Part shown: positions 10,731-26,735 of the stretch, one piece after another | How the letters are laid out: every line of letters starts with the position of its first letter | Numbering within the stretch: position 1 is the first letter of the stretch | NCBI GenBank assembly: GCA_034401795.1 | Contig: CM067369.1 | Span: 184,928,547 to 184,992,546, forward strand | Direction: 5' to 3' | DNA length: 64,000 nucleotides | From: Chaetoderma sp. LZ-2023a | Lineage: Eukaryota; Mollusca; Caudofoveata; Chaetodermatida; Chaetodermatidae | Translations under genes and position numbers: made by a program | Notes under the pieces: generated by a model | Seen by the model: only the letters and a program-made list of their open reading frames with translations | Told to the model about the DNA's origin: nothing | Database searches by the model: none

Positions 10731-11424
10731 TTCATTTTCGCGTTCTGATTATCATAGGGCTACACTGAACCGTACCGCGGGGTGGGGAGGGGGGGGGGCG
10801 TTTGGAACATCGTAGCCCGGGCCGTTTCGACTGGCGTCAAGCGATCCACGCTACAGCATTGTATAATTAAATGCATATATTGTATCTCCACTGTCATAGT
10901 AAATTGCCTACTTATTTACTTCCAAAGGCTATTCGTAGCTAACATAAAATAACAAGTGCTGCTGCTGCTGCTGCTGCTGCTGCCGCCGCCGCCGCCGCCG
11001 CCGTCGCCGCCGCCTGAACCCCATCCGTCATGTTATTGAGATACTTGAAATTCATATTTAAAGTTTTATAATTCTTCTTCACGGTTTTATAATACTTCGC
11101 TTACATAACTACAAATATGTTTTTTTGGTAATAACTGTTGCACCACACACACCCCACACACCCTACCCACCCTACCCACCCACCCATCCTATTGTAATAG
11201 GGTGAGAAATAAGGTGAACTTGAACTTGAACATCTAAAGTCCCGTTGCATACCCATATGCCTATAGTTGTTAACAGAAACTGAGTATAGTAGATTTTTTT
11301 CTATGACAGTCTATCAACGCTGTACGTTTACCGTCATCGATCCGATCATAAGTGTTTCTGGACGATATTACATATACTTCAGTCAGTTCAGTGTTGAAAT
11401 ACAGTATATATACAATCCGACTTA
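10731..11424. repeat. non-coding stretch with CTG/CCG and CCCA-rich runs
   Basis: 10957-11013 is a compound (CTG)n(CCG)n microsatellite. 11141-11191 is rich in CACACCC/CACCCACCC. Poly-G occurs at about 10780-10798. No gene was seen. Confidence 0.8.
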
Positions 11425-11826
11425 AATTCACCTTTCCAGAGTACCCGCCCATCACATGACGTCATAATGAAATGCGTGATGTATACAATGACATCATAAT
11501 GAATGACGTCATGAATGACGTCTATAAGTACGTCACGAACGCATATTTGAAGACGGCCTATGAGTTGTTGTACAAATTGTTTGCTTTTACTATTTAATAA
11601 ATATTCTGTTGATTATTTTGAAACTAATTTGACTGGGCGCTGTTGCTGTAGGCAGCAACAACACCCAGTCAAATTAGTTACAAAATATTCAATAGCTTCC
11701 CTGTATAGTTTTCAGGAAATTTGTAGCTAGGGCATTTGGGGATCGATCAATCCCAACACTGCGAGGTGTGGGTGGAGCTTAGCTAGTGATGGGCGGGGCA
11801 TAGCTAAAAATGGAAAGGTCCATTGG
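11425..11826 (+). mobile_element. CRE-hairpin MITE, body A
   Basis: The left end is TTCACCTTTCCAG and the right end is GGAAAGGTCCATTGG. CRE-like words occur at 11456-11530, including two full TGACGTCA octamers. The hairpin is 11606-11695 and is followed by GATCGATCAATCCC and a GTGGGTGGAGCTTAGCTAG block. It ends only 24 bp from the splice donor of the UNC-93-like exon at 11852. Confidence 0.85.
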
Positions 11827-11851
11827 TGCTACTTAGCATTTTATACATCAC

Positions 11852-12607
11852 CTGATCTTTGTGATGGCTTAACAATTTTTGACTGCACAGGATTTTACAG
11901 CATCTGCATCTGAGGGGCAGAACTGTGCACCTCATAAGGATGATCTGGAGTGGTTCTGAAAAAACTTAGATGTACTATGGCCCTTCATCAAAATCAAAGA
12001 TGACATCATGTTCTCAGGAATTTGTGCAATTGCCAAGGCTGTGTAACACAACCCATTTGACAGTACGAGCAATTTTACAGTGGATTTTCCTGTAAGTCGC
12101 GAGTACTTGATCGCAGTGTTATTAGTGTAGTGTGTGAACATTAACACCAGCACCAGCACCGTTAATCAGGTCCACGACCACGGCTGCGGGATACAGCGTA
12201 TAAATGCGTGGATAAAACAAAGCACCAACGAAAATGGTATAAGCTGCCCAACCAAAAATCATCAACCGCCGAGGGCCTATAATCTTTGTTACGAATGGGG
12301 CCAGTCGGCACCCTCCTAACATCACAAATTTGTTCACACTAAACGCTCTTGTCCCGTCCACGCTGATACTGCTCAGGACATTTACGATGGCGTTTTGAAC
12401 TGAATTTAACACCAAACATATGAGAGCCATCATAACATTATTCCTGACACACATAGCCGGTGTGACCGTGTGCGAAAGATTCTGTTTATTCTCGTGTCCA
12501 TTCTCGCCAGCCAATAATGGAAAGGATTCGTCTTCCACTGTTCTGTTGTGTGTCTTTGCCAATACACCGCCATTAACTTTTACAACTTTTATCCATGCTA
12601 TTCCCAT
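11852..12607 (-). pseudogene. UNC-93-like membrane protein exon, frameshifted
   Basis: The minus strand encodes the same exon as 26736-27489: NNVMMALICLVLNSVQNAIV, SSISVDGTRAFSVNKFVM, TKIIGPRRLMIFGWAAYT, then after a frame change at about 12130-12160 NNTAIKYSRLTGKS and AIAQIPENMMSSL, and a FCPSDAD end. A TAA follows in the frame just before the donor CAG/GTGATG at 11852. The family is UNC-93, multi-pass membrane proteins related to the MFS fold. Divergence in the N-terminal region (from MGIAWIKVVK) shows this is an older paralogue, not part of the recent duplication at 27-35 kb. Confidence 0.82.
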
Positions 12608-12811
12608 GTTTCTCCATCACGGTCGGTATTTTTATAATACCGAATACCAATCTTTCCTAACTAGTTATTTTCCATTGAATGTCGAATTCTGCTAATATTA
12701 CACTGAAAACATTTCATTTAAGAGTTTTGTGTGCCGATGCAATTGCATTATAGACATTAACGCGTTGAACCGTAAATTCCCAAAATCTCAATTGCAATGT
12801 AGCTATATACA

Positions 12812-12925
12812 GGTAAATTGTTGAATATTTTGAAACTAATTTGACAGGAACCCTGTTGCTGCCATAGGCCATAGGCAGAAACAGCTCCCAGCCAAATCAA
12901 TTTCTAAAATTTTCAACAAAATATT
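12812..12925 (-). mobile_element. CTGTTGAATATT hairpin, decayed
   Basis: ACAGGTAAATTGTTGAATATT opens the unit and TTTCTAAAATTTTCAACA closes it, around CTGTTGCTGCCATAGG. The arms have drifted, but pairing is still evident. Body sequences are not clear. Confidence 0.6.
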
Positions 12926-14011
12926 TATTAAACTGTAAACGAGCTCCCAAATTTAACCTTTCGGGTTCATGGGCTAAGAATGCGAACATATATATATCAC
13001 ATATATGTATATTGTATAATGTACACTCAACGGCCTACGGCTTATTGTGAATAGATTATCCATCTATCTATGTATGTATCAAAGTTGTGTCCCTGTATAG
13101 CACGGGACTTGCGTCAACGGTTCATTGTTGTAGGCCTAGAGAATACTAACTATGGGTTTGTGATGGCGCAGGCTGAGCGATCTGATTGCTCACTTATACA
13201 AATATATACCATGGGAATTTAAATATACAGCTAGTTCAAATACAAACCAATTCATGTGCACACGTCGTAATATTCTAATTATAAACAGATTATATCAATT
13301 AATTCATCGTGGATTTAGCATCATATCTCTAGTCGAATAGGAAATCTTGTTACGTCCGTTTAGCTCTGCAAAACTGTAATAACTATTTTATCTCATCGGA
13401 TAGGAATCATGGCAGTGATGCGACTATTATCCATCACCAAATATGATTACAATCACATAAATTTAATACCAGTTAATTGCGTTGTCTAAATTGCAACAGA
13501 TAAAACACACGTATGCTGTCAAATATTTCCACGGCAAGTCACATGACAAACATTGCTAATCTCATCCTAAATGTTATACTGCACCAATCGAATATGGTTT
13601 ATAGATTCCATATCATTAATATCCCGTCACATTCCCGTTTCTGTATCATAATTATCTGCTTTGTAATATCGAGTAAATGTTGAACTGATCACCACCATTT
13701 TATCTCTTCAAGCGATAGCGTGTGATGTCATGTAAGGGCCAATGCATTAGATTTTTGATTATGTAACACTCATCTCGTTGAGAATATTCAACAGCTTACC
13801 TGTATGATCGCTGTTATTCCACATGGTAAAACTACAGCCGGCATCTCTATGGCTGAGCGTATATACCGAGGCAGACACGCCAGGCTTTTTCCGATTTGTT
13901 GAAAAGTAAATCATGACAGCCATCATAGACTGTAGAAGTGTACCAACATTTAGCTACTAAAGCCAGAATATCTTTCTATAGCGGCATGATAAAAACTTAA
14001 AACCAAATGTA
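12926..14011. other. no recognised gene; one solo half-hairpin
   Basis: AATATTCAACAGCTTACCTG at 13785-13804 is a single right arm with its flank from the CTGTTGAATATT family. Otherwise I see nothing in this AT-rich stretch. Confidence 0.5.
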
Positions 14012-14375
14012 TATAGTGGCGGATTATCCAATAGGCTAACTAGGCTAAGCCTAGGGGGGCCCCGAGCTCAAAGGGGGGCCCAAGCGTCGATAAAAAATTA
14101 TTTTTGACTGGCCCTGCAATAGAACTATCAAAATAAGCAAGTACTGCTTAGTCGCTCATTCACAAGGAAAAGTACGCTTGTCAACTGCTTTCATAGAATT
14201 TTTCAGTAAAAGTTGGGTAAAATCGGCTAAGTTTACAAGCCACTGAGGGGAACATATTTACCTCCCAAAAGGCAGAATAGGCTCTCTGAGAGCACATAGA
14301 TTTCAAAATTTTCTAACCTCCCTTCTGGGAAATTAGCCTAAGGGCCCCAATGTATCTTAATCCGCCTCTGCCTGC
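14012..14375. mobile_element. hAT-like non-autonomous element
   Basis: The left end GTGGCGGATTATCC...CTAGGGGGGCCCC and right end GGGGCCCCAATG...AATCCGCCTCTG are inverted. The inner words CTCTGAGAGCACATAGATTT and CAAAATTTTC are shared with the element at 48548-48842. The hAT assignment rests on terminal style. Confidence 0.55.
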
Positions 14376-14880
14376 ATAGTTTATGAGTGACATATTAGAT
14401 CACCTGAATAGCTATCAAGAGATGAGATTAGGTATCCTTTAAGTGATAGGTCTAAAACAGGGTGTGATTAAGTGTTGTGGTCCTTATCTCGTGTTGCCTA
14501 GCAAAAGAGCTAATTTACTTATAATGTTAGTCACGTTGTAATTACGGAAATCTTTCCAAAAGAATTGGGAATAAACAACGCATTTATGCAACGTTTGACT
14601 GAATTGGGCAATCATTTGTAGACCTTGCTATCAGGGCTATCATTCGTGTGGGCAAGCGACGTAAAGATACCCAGTAAGTAGCCATGGAGAGCGGGTGGTA
14701 ATGGTGACCAGAAATTAAATACATTGCAATAACTTCATGCAGAGTCAGATTGCATCAAATAACTCCTGGTGCGCTAAGTAAGCAAGAAAGACGGAATGAT
14801 AAGAATCCTCAAAACCACAGACCCTGTGTAGATAGACACTGTCGTGCATTTCAGGTTATGGTCAACTGCATATTAAGCCG
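14376..14880. other. no recognised feature
   Basis: Nothing was identified here before the DIRS left end. Confidence 0.4.
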
Positions 14881-15100
14881 TGAATGAAGGAAATTTTAAT
14901 TTCCCTTTCTTCGAGATCTAACAATACTTATCATTACATTACTTATTACTTATTAATAATACAGCTCAACTGAAGCTGTGCTCTAGGAATCTAGATTTAG
15001 AACGCTCTACCGGCTCCTGAAACTGGGTACCCGGTTCCCAACAACCGGGTACCCACTTGCCAGAGACGCCATATTGTTTGCATGGCTACCAAACACGAGA
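14881..15100. repeat. DIRS left inverted terminal repeat
   Basis: The order AATACTTATCATTACATTAC, AATCTAGATTTAGAACGCTC, ACCGGCTCCTGAAACTGGGT, ACCGGGTACCCACT matches the reverse complement of 22530-22710 (AATACTTACCATTACATTAC, AGATTTAGAGAGCTC, CCGGCTCCTGGAACCGGGTA). Confidence 0.85.
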
Positions 15101-15139
15101 CAACTCAAGGCTTCCCTCCGTGGGGCTGGGAGGCAAGGT

Positions 15140-15245
15140 CCGTAATGTAATGGTAAGTATTGTTAGATCTCAGAGAAAGGGAAATTGAAATTTTCTTCAT
15201 TCGCCTTCGATCAATACTTACCATTACATTACTTATTGATAACAC
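15140..15245. repeat. DIRS internal complementary region
   Basis: 15141-15200 is the reverse complement of the left outer end 14884-14940 (shared word AGATCTAACAATACTTA). 15207-15243 is the reverse complement of the right outer end 22672-22710 (GATCAATACTTACCATTACA). This circle-junction-like block is what DIRS elements use to rebuild their ends. Confidence 0.85.
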
Positions 15246-15706
15246 CAGATTTAGTCAGTAACCTGGTGGAAAGGAGCAAGCCATACAGAGCCTTTTTTGA
15301 AAGAACTTAGACGTAAACTTGTCACACAGAGACTGAATCACATTCGCATCACCACTCACCCACCCCCACCCCACCTCCACCCCTTCCCCTAATAAAGGGA
15401 GCGAACTCACGAACATGCATCTCGCCTGAAACACAAATGTGCGAAGACGGTTAACAGCTCTTGACAGATATAGGCCTGGGCATGAGCATGAATATATAAT
15501 GAAAATGATATATAAACATAATACAAACAACTGTCAAACTTGAATTACCTCATGAATTATGGATTCCAGACGTGGTGCCAACAACCAACACACTTTCAAC
15601 CAAACGTATCAAATACGGTTGAATTCCTCTCGATTGACCATGTCTGTTCTTACTACCTTTTGCTTTTCAAAGTTGTCAAAAGGAGACGAGCAGTGTGGCC
15701 ACTAGA

Positions 15707-16850
15707 CTATCGTTTCAAAACAGTTAAAGCGAGTGGATTGGCGGAGTTTGACATGTCCCTCATATAGTAATCCGTGAAAGAGGACTCACAGTGCCACTGT
15801 GAAACGGCCATGATGTCCTCTAATGGGACACCATTGAATAGGGCGCTCGAGGTGGCTATTACTCTAACATCGTTAGCCCTAGCCCATTGCACCTGGTGCC
15901 CAGTCGCAATCTCGTGGGTAGTATGAATGCATTCTATACACAACGAGAGATCGTATCCATGGATGCGGCGCCATATTGCTTCTTATGGCAGATCCACAGA
16001 TGTCCAACATTTGACCATAGAAAGTCCGTCCATTTTTTTGTACTTGGTCAAAGCACGGACTGGACACCAGGCACTGGCATCACGATCAAACCTAGTTAGT
16101 TTTGGTATAATGATTGGTTTGCCGGGATATTTTAAAGATTGATTCTTTGACATAAATTCTGCTCTTGGAAGCAATTACAGACCCCCTCCAGAGACAATAA
16201 ATCGGCCGCGCTCTATTGAAAGTCCATGGATCTCACAGCGCCCTCTTGCTGAGGAAGCTACCAATAGAAAAACCACCTTAAGAGTCAGATGCTTTAGACT
16301 AGCGGAACGCAAAGGTTCGAAAGGCTGCTTACCCAGTACATTAAGCACCAAAGATAGACTCCAGTCTGGAATGACTACCGGTTGTCTCGGTCGGAGATTG
16401 CTCATTCCCTTCACAATCACGTTTAACTGGGCCACCTCTGGCCTATCCCTGTTGGCTAAACACTGGATAAATGATGCAAAAGCTGACTTGTATTCAGCAA
16501 TAGTGGCAGGAGACTGTCCTGTAAAGAACAGCTCACAGAGAAAGTCTGCTATTTGCTGAATAGTGGATTGAAAAGGATCAACACCCTTTCCTTCACACCA
16601 ATCTGCAAATTTGTTAACCTTGTGGTTATTTGACTTGAAGGTTGACCTCCTTCTTGCGTCTGCGATGAAACTCGCAGCCTGTTAAGAAAAGCCTTACGAT
16701 GTGGAACCTTGTTTGATAACATCCACGCAGTCAATTTGAACATCTCGGGGTGCTCGTGTAGGAAGCAGCCCTTGGCCTGGGAGATCATGTTCGGAATCGT
16801 GGCAGATGCACTCGATTGTCCACCAACAGATCCAGGAGATCCATGAACCA
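15707..16850 (-). pseudogene. DIRS tyrosine recombinase
   Basis: Three frames cover the domain in order: DPFQSTIQQIADFLCELFF with ATIAEYKSAFASFIQCL; EVAQLNVIVKGMSNLRP to ASSARGRCEIHGLS (Arg box); then WCPVRALTKYKK, WARANDVRVIATSSALFNGV, PLEDIMAVSQWHCESSFTDY and YMRDMS with the nucleophile Tyr. Family members usually have His in the (A/G)HDVR motif; here it reads ANDVR, so the catalytic His appears lost. Stops occur near 16175 and 15983. The enzyme would integrate the circular cDNA without target duplication. Confidence 0.88.
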
Positions 16851-17075
16851 CGACGTGCTGTGCAAATATGGACCAGGCACGGCTCCTCCCTGATCTTCAC
16901 CAAGATCGACGGCAGAAGAATTGTGGGTGGGTATGCGTATGCGTGCATGCCTCTCCAGCTTATCACCAGAGCATCTGCATCGACGGCATTTGGATCTGGA
17001 ATCGGCAAGAAATAAGTCATTATTTTAACATTTTCCTTTGTGTTGAACAAGTCCACGTTCGGTTTGCCCCATTAC

Positions 17076-19300
<2,225 letters not shown>

Positions 19301-19339
19301 AGACAGATTTTGTGTAGGGAAATCCTACCACTCTGGCAT

Positions 19340-21687
19340 GCACTCCTAGGATATCCATCCCAGGACCAGACTGTCTGACGTCACACTTAGACAAGCCTCG
19401 ACGAAACGTGTGAGCCTTCCACCCACTATAGGCGCATTGGTGATCTGCACCCCCAACCCTCTTAGCGAGAGAGACATGGAGAGAGAGAGAGCCATGTTGG
19501 TCTCTGCGTGAGCTGGGTGACTGGCACCACGTTCCTGTCGCATAGGCGTGGTCCAGAGGGATGTGAAGGGAGCTACCATATCCCCAAGTACGGTCTGCTC
19601 CCTTCTTTCCGCCCTTCGAGGATTTTCCCATGTCCTTGCCCTTAACACTCGCCGGATCAGGGCCACCACTTGGGTGGGCAGGGGCCTCTACAGCCTTCGT
19701 CGCCTTCTTAGCCGCAAGTGGCTGAGAAGGTCCAGCAAGAACAGCAGAAGCTGGCTTGGTTTTCGCCTTGCTCTTATGCATCTTTTGCTTCTTGGAAGAA
19801 GGCTGAGCGACTGACAGTTTCGATGCTACCCCTAATGCATACGCTTGGCGCACACTAGCACCAGCTGCATGTTGACCGCTAGCCGACTTTGCGTAATGTT
19901 GGCCGTGTCCTCTAAGATGGCCCGTGCTTGGCCACCAAAGATGCTTTGACCATTGAGGGTGTTCCCAAGTAGCCTCTCCCTGATAGCCGAAGCTGGACGC
20001 ATTTGGTCAAGGACCATCTGCCTCATGGACAGGGTTACACGCGCCTGCACCCGTGCCAGCACGGCCATTGACAGCACAAGGCAGCCATTGACACACGAAA
20101 GCACTGCAGGTGGCACATGGTGCCTGTCTCTGCTTTAGTTCACACCGACTGAAGCAAACGATAAGAGTGGTTGAGAGCATTCTTATACTGCCCTCACACC
20201 CTCATCACACAGGGACAGGACTTTCTCTGAGTATGGTTGACTACAGTCCACAAGTGCCTGAGTGGGGATACCCACTCCAGCAATTGGAATGCCAAGGAAA
20301 CAACAGTCATCCTCTGTGACTGTTGGAACCGCACCATAGAACTCGTATTCCACCCTCGGAATATGGCACCTTGCCCGCACCTCCCTGGAGGCCGCAGGGA
20401 GCTGACTCTTTGAAGACAACTGTTTCACGTAAATCGCTTCTAGCAGGTCTTTGAATTTCGGATCCAGTCCCATGGACTAGATCCTAGCAGCGGGCAAGAA
20501 CCCGTCCATATGGATGTAACCGATGGGCGGGGCATGTCTTCCTCGGATGTGGTCAAGACCACGGATGCGTCAACCCTGGCTAACCAAGCCAGAGGATCAG
20601 CCCAGTCCAACTCCGATGAAGACATCCTCATAGACACATCACCCATTGATGTGCTTATGGGTTTAGCAGCGGCGGCCTCACAGCTAGGAGCCACTGCTGG
20701 ATAGCCGACAACACCGGTACCATGCGGCTCTACTGCCACCCCATGAAACAAGCTGTTCCATGGTGTAGTTTTCGGTGTGGACCCATGACGGTTCCAGAAC
20801 CGTGGCCATACATGGCACGAATGGCACACCATGCTGGACGGCCAGACCAGGTGAGATAGGTGTATACCACGCCTGGCCAGCAACCATCGTCACTGTGTCA
20901 GTTGGTGACAGACCAACCAACACTGCCCGGTATTGGTGCAGCCTCAAAGTACCTGCAATGGCTTCTGCCAAACCAGACAAAGGAGAGCGGTTCCATCCAG
21001 GACGGAATCTACCTCCATACGTTCCACCCCCGGTATCTCAGGCTGCAACAACCTCTCCTCCTCGGCCTCTTCATCCTCAGACCCGAAGAGTCGTCACAAG
21101 AAGAGGAGACACTGGAGCCATCTTGGTGGATGGCTCTCATGCCTGACGGACCGGCTACATTACTGGACCACCCAGACGTGGCCGCAGAGAAGCAGTACCC
21201 GCCAGGATGGAACCTGACGGGACCACCAGGGGGGCCATACCAGATGGCACCCCCGCTAGACAGTCCAGAACCCTGTCCAAGGACAGGGTCTATACAAGAC
21301 ATGGGGAGAGATTGGACCACAGTCTTTTGGATCAAAGACGACTCCAGCGAGGACGCTCGGCAAGAAGCCTTGTATAGCGGGGCCAAACCACTCAGGGGAT
21401 GTCATCTCTGATCCCTCGGACTGCAGACGAGAAGCGCCCACAGGGGCCGAAACGAACACTCCTCGATTTGATTTCACACCACCTGACCCTGCATCAGACC
21501 CAGCCAATTCCTTCTGAGCAAAGAACTTAACCATAAGCCCGATGGGCCACACTGAACAAGATTCACATGGGTCATCTACGTTACATTTGGAACACCGGAA
21601 ACAGACATGGTCCTTAAATGCAACCCTGACAAACTTATGGCACTCGGTGCATGATGGCGGAGCAGGCTTGGTCTGTAAAACAAGCAC
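19340..21687 (-). pseudogene. DIRS gag region
   Basis: Open pieces in all three minus frames cover this stretch. The start (21687) reads KPAPPSCTECHKFVRVAF then CFRCSKCNVDDPCESC, a Cys-rich block. Later pieces are rich in Ser, Ala and Gly and end with a Lys-rich segment (SSKKQKMHKSKAKTKPAS). Position upstream of RT and low complexity support gag. At least five frame changes show decay. No function beyond a structural role is inferred. Confidence 0.65.
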
Positions 21688-22529
21688 AATGCCTCAATAA
21701 ACAAGCGATATGACAAAGCACAGAAACCAGACATATAATTTTCAAATAGTTTGACAATAAATTATACATTAACCCTCCAGCACCCAACACCCGAAAACGT
21801 TACAGCCAAGATCGCATAAGCTGGCGATAAGAACGAAAACGGGCCAACATACGCCCATAAACATGATCCTGCAGGATGTATAAACGTAACCATGAACCGT
21901 ATCGGACCCATTCGCGGTAAATTTAAGAATCAATTCCGAAATTATATGGCACAGACGAATGACAGACGATACGAGAAGGAAACAACAGAATGCATTAACA
22001 GTACTGTTGTAGAACACGTTAGAGCCACAGAACACACATCCAATCAAGAATTTTTAAATAACCCATTAATGCAAACAGACGGCAAATATACGCAAAACTT
22101 GACATAATTCATAAGTTTCTGGTACTAAAGGCACGCAACTACCAAGAATAAGATGCGCGAATTAACGAAACATTTCCTTCACCAAAATAATCCGAGCCAT
22201 AAAAGGCAACGATGTAAGCTAATTCAGTGTTGAAAACCCGAGACCACGCCTGAAATATTTCATATTACTGCCTGATCTCCGTTGGTACTTAAATGAGACG
22301 ATCGTACCTGACATATTTCGTTGCCTCATACATCCCAGTTCCATGGTCAGAAAATTTGGCATACAATACACACTACATTTTTTCATAACTAAATTACAGA
22401 TAAAAAAATACAACATGGGTGTCAGTGGCGTTCTCCAAGGTAATCCCATTATATATCCAGAAAGAATCAGGCACAAAAGCACAGAAAATAATCACAGAAA
22501 ACTCTAGATATTTCCCTGCACAGAAAAGG

Positions 22530-22710
22530 TGTGTTGTTCTTGTTGATACGCAAACAAGAGTGTTGGCTCATTGTAGTGGGGACCCGTTTGTTAGGGGCTG
22601 GTACCCGGTTCCAGGAGCCGGATAGAGCTCTCTAAATCTGAAGATTCTTCAGGCACAGAACCTTAGGTTGCTGATATCAATAAGTAATGTAATGGTAAGT
22701 ATTGATCAAA
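22530..22710. repeat. DIRS right inverted terminal repeat
   Basis: This is the inverted partner of 14881-15100. Its outer 38 bp (22672-22710) is also repeated in inverse inside the element at 15207-15243. Confidence 0.85.
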
Positions 22711-22859
22711 GAATTGCCAAATTCGAACCCTACTCGGGTCGACAAATTTGAAAAAGGTAAACTTACACTCCAGATAATGAATGAGATAGATCCTAGTGCT
22801 AGTGCGTCGTCAAAGAGAGGGTTCATAGAACTAATGCTTGACAATAATAATAAATATAT

Positions 22860-23545
<686 letters not shown>

Positions 23546-23883
23546 GCCACTAATGTAGTACGGATAGACCGATGGGTACTGGCTGTCCCAGCTAAGCTGG
23601 GTATGGGCCACCCGGCCTGGAGTCGTTCCCGAAAGCGCAGCCCCCTGGGTAGGTCAAAAAGCGTGCATAAGCCTAGATAAGAGAGGTTTCGTCATGAAAA
23701 CGACTAAGTTCGTTGGAACGCGTAGTGCGCATGCGCGCACCATCGCTGTACTAACAGAACACGTGTAGCACGTCCGAGAGCGGGTAGCGCTTTTAGTGTA
23801 CCGAGCAGGTACATCTTAATTCTTAATTATTAACTGTTCTCGTCGAAGCTGGTATGAATCAAGACCAGAATTCGACGGGATTT

Positions 23884-23990
23884 CTAAATCTATAAACCGT
23901 TTTAAAATCAGTTCAGAAATGGCTGAGTTATCGCCGTTTCCCACCTTCAAATAAATTTTGCTCAAAATATACAAATAACGTCGCAATTAC

Positions 23991-24076
<86 letters not shown>

Positions 24077-24210
24077 GGGCTTTCTAAATCTATAAACCGT
24101 TTTAAAATCAGTTCAGAAATGGCTGAGTTATCGCCGTCCCCCCCCCACCCCCTTCAAATAAATTATGCTCAAAATATACAAATAACGTCGCAATTACGTA
24201 TATATATAAT
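23884..24210. repeat. tandem duplication around a (TA)n run
   Basis: A unit starting TTTCTAAATCTATAAACCGT and ending CGTCGCAATTACGTATATAT occurs at 23880-24000 and again at 24079-24206. The copies are separated by a pure TA run at 23993-24075. The second copy has a C-rich expansion at 24137-24152. Confidence 0.9.
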
Positions 24211-26040
24211 TAGATAATTGTGTACACGTCACGGATTTCTAGCGCGCTGATTTGCTGATCCAGCTAATTCTGATTGGTTAAAGCTGCCAGCTTCTGACGT
24301 TCCTAAGAGTATAAAAAAGGATGATTTCAGTGAATCGAGAGCATCGTCGGCCGGGGGGCCAAACAGTCGGGAGTTGCCACAGTACATACTTCTCGGATCA
24401 AGCAGGACAGGCATCAAGCATCACCTCTGTCTCGTCTGGTTTCTCTTCCGTGGTACAGCAGTAGTTCTCGAACCACTGCAACAAAATTTTTGTAAGCTCC
24501 CGGACGACCATCCGGGGTTAGTATTAGAAGTTTAGATATACTGTCCCTATTTAATTACTAACTGTTTAGGAATTGTATTTTGCGGTGGGCCTTTTACGGT
24601 CCGAAAATGTGATTCTACAGATGTAGAGGCAGCGATGTTCTCTGGTGGATGACTCACCGGATCTGCCAGCCTAATGTCAGGTCAATAGTTTAGCTCCATA
24701 GGATTTGGTGACGGACGAGGTGCGCATCTCCACCGAATTCTGTAAGAATGTCTGGGCAAGATGTTGGAGTCTGCCATGCCCTCTCGGGAAGCACATTCAC
24801 GGTGGATATTCGTCTCTCCAATCCCCACCGTAATGATAGGTCAGTTGCATAAATCTGCTTATGTAAAAGGTAGCCATCATCCTGTGATGTTTTATGTGGT
24901 TACAGGGCAAGGCATCCGGATTCTTACCGAGCTTGGATGTCTTGCAAAGTAACATGTACGCATGCTGTTTGTGGAGGTAGATGCTTTACAGAGCAACCTA
25001 CGGGAAGCTGGGCGTCTGCGCCCACTGACAGCTGTATCTAAAGATAGGTAGGATGGCCGCCACTTGCGGCCTAAAATAGTTCTTGTCTCTAAAACCTAAT
25101 TCGTAGGTTAGGCATAGAAGAAGGCCTGCATAAATACAAGTGGCACCTACTAATACAGTATTCTTGGAACTACATAAGACAGTGAGTTGGGAATCCATCG
25201 GGAGTCACTTGTCCTGTCTTCATGTAAAACAGCATGCAACACTTTAGTTATATTTTCACTAGGATGGTCTTTTCTTTCCAGCACTTTAGGTTGAATAATA
25301 GAGTGGCCCTTTTTGGCCAACACTCTCCCTCCGCTTTAAGCGGTGGCAGCATTTTCCTGTGACAGAGGCCCATGCAAGGCACTTGCCTCTCGCAAGGATC
25401 CAGTGATAGCAGCCCGAGCGAGGCTACTACTTCTCACCCAAAAACACAGCATCAGAAGTAATACCCACGCGAGGCACACAGCCTCTCGCCACGATACGAA
25501 GTTTTATTCCTTTTCCTTTTCAGCTTAGCGGTATAATAACTTATATTAGGTTAATCAGTGATCTCGTATGTGGGAGCCTCCTTTACAGGGGTACCTCTGC
25601 GGACCTGCGAGTCTCCGTGGTACCCCCGGTGGTCCCACGTGTAGAAATTCATCAGGCTGTCCCTATGTCGTGTATTTTCGTATGCTCATTGTTATCTTAC
25701 AAACTTCATAGTCTGTTTAAGATATGGTAAATTATAGTTAGTTATTTTCGGTCACCACCACAATACTGTAAGTCCATAGATCTCATAATTGCTATGGTCA
25801 GGCATACCGGTGACACGAATTCGTGGGCTGATACTGTTGTGTTTAATGTTAGCGACGATGGTCGCACAGCCCCACCGGAACAATTGAGTTCCACCAGCCG
25901 TTGGAGCTGGTCTTTGTTTCCCGCAGGTCAGCGTCGTTCGGGGTCAGTAACCCCGAGACTGGGAGTTAACAGACATCATCGTTCGTCGCGCACACAGCGT
26001 GCGGCGTACGCAACAGAACGACCTGACGCGACCCGGCGAG
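24211..26040. other. 1.8 kb without recognised gene
   Basis: There is a TATA-like GTATAAAAAAGG at 24309-24320. No frame gives a protein I recognise. A short piece at 24838-24955 (MIGQLHKSAYVKGSHHPVMF) is weakly like a retroelement protease region, but not enough to call. Confidence 0.4.
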
Positions 26041-26087
26041 CTACACTGACACTACCACTACCACTGCCACTACCGCCACTTCCACCC

Positions 26088-26141
<54 letters not shown>

Positions 26142-26251
26142 GACTATGACTACTACCGCTACCACTACCACCACTCCCACCCCTGTTGTTGTATTTGGTG
26201 TTGTTGATGTTGTTGTTGACGTTGTTGTTGATGTTGTTGATGTTGTTGATG

Positions 26252-26289
<38 letters not shown>

Positions 26290-26310
26290 ACTACTACTAC
26301 TACTACTAGC
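26041..26310. repeat. compound triplet repeat (CTG, CAC, GTT, TAC)
   Basis: Runs of CTG (26089-26141), mixed CAC/TAC, GTT/GAT (26186-26260), TGC and TAC follow one another. No gene is implied. Confidence 0.93.
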
Positions 26311-26735
26311 TGGTGGCGAAGGTGTTTGTAGTATGTCACTCTGTCTGTCTATTCGCCGCGAGGTTTAGACTGTTAGCGTGCCATACAGCCAAACCATTAA
26401 TCTCTACACCCGCACGCCCAACAGATTCTGATCGTCGGTTCTGGGTAAGGGAGTGGAGACAAACAAAAGATAATCACTTCTCGGCAAATGTGTGAAAATA
26501 CATATCCACGTGTTGTCACGGTAGACGGGTTTTCCAAAGGGCCTGCGTTTATCAGTTTATCCGAAATTTACGGGTTAGGAATTTAGCCGTGTCGGAAAAG
26601 CGGAGAATTATGTGCGACAACTCGTACTGGCAAATTCGAAAGTCTATTGTTGGGTATGGTTTGTCTGTCTTAAACCAATATTTCCCATATTTTCTGTTGA
26701 TTAGGATTACTTTATGCTATCACTTTATATATCAC

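Noticed and set aside
24761..24952. Possible retroelement protease remnant (MIGQLHKSAYVKGSHHPVMF)
   Set aside because: Similarity is only impressionistic; no catalytic DTG/DSG and no RT nearby on the same strand.
25794..26207. 137-codon frame ending in poly-Cys
   Set aside because: The second half is a CTG microsatellite and the first half has no family match I can see.
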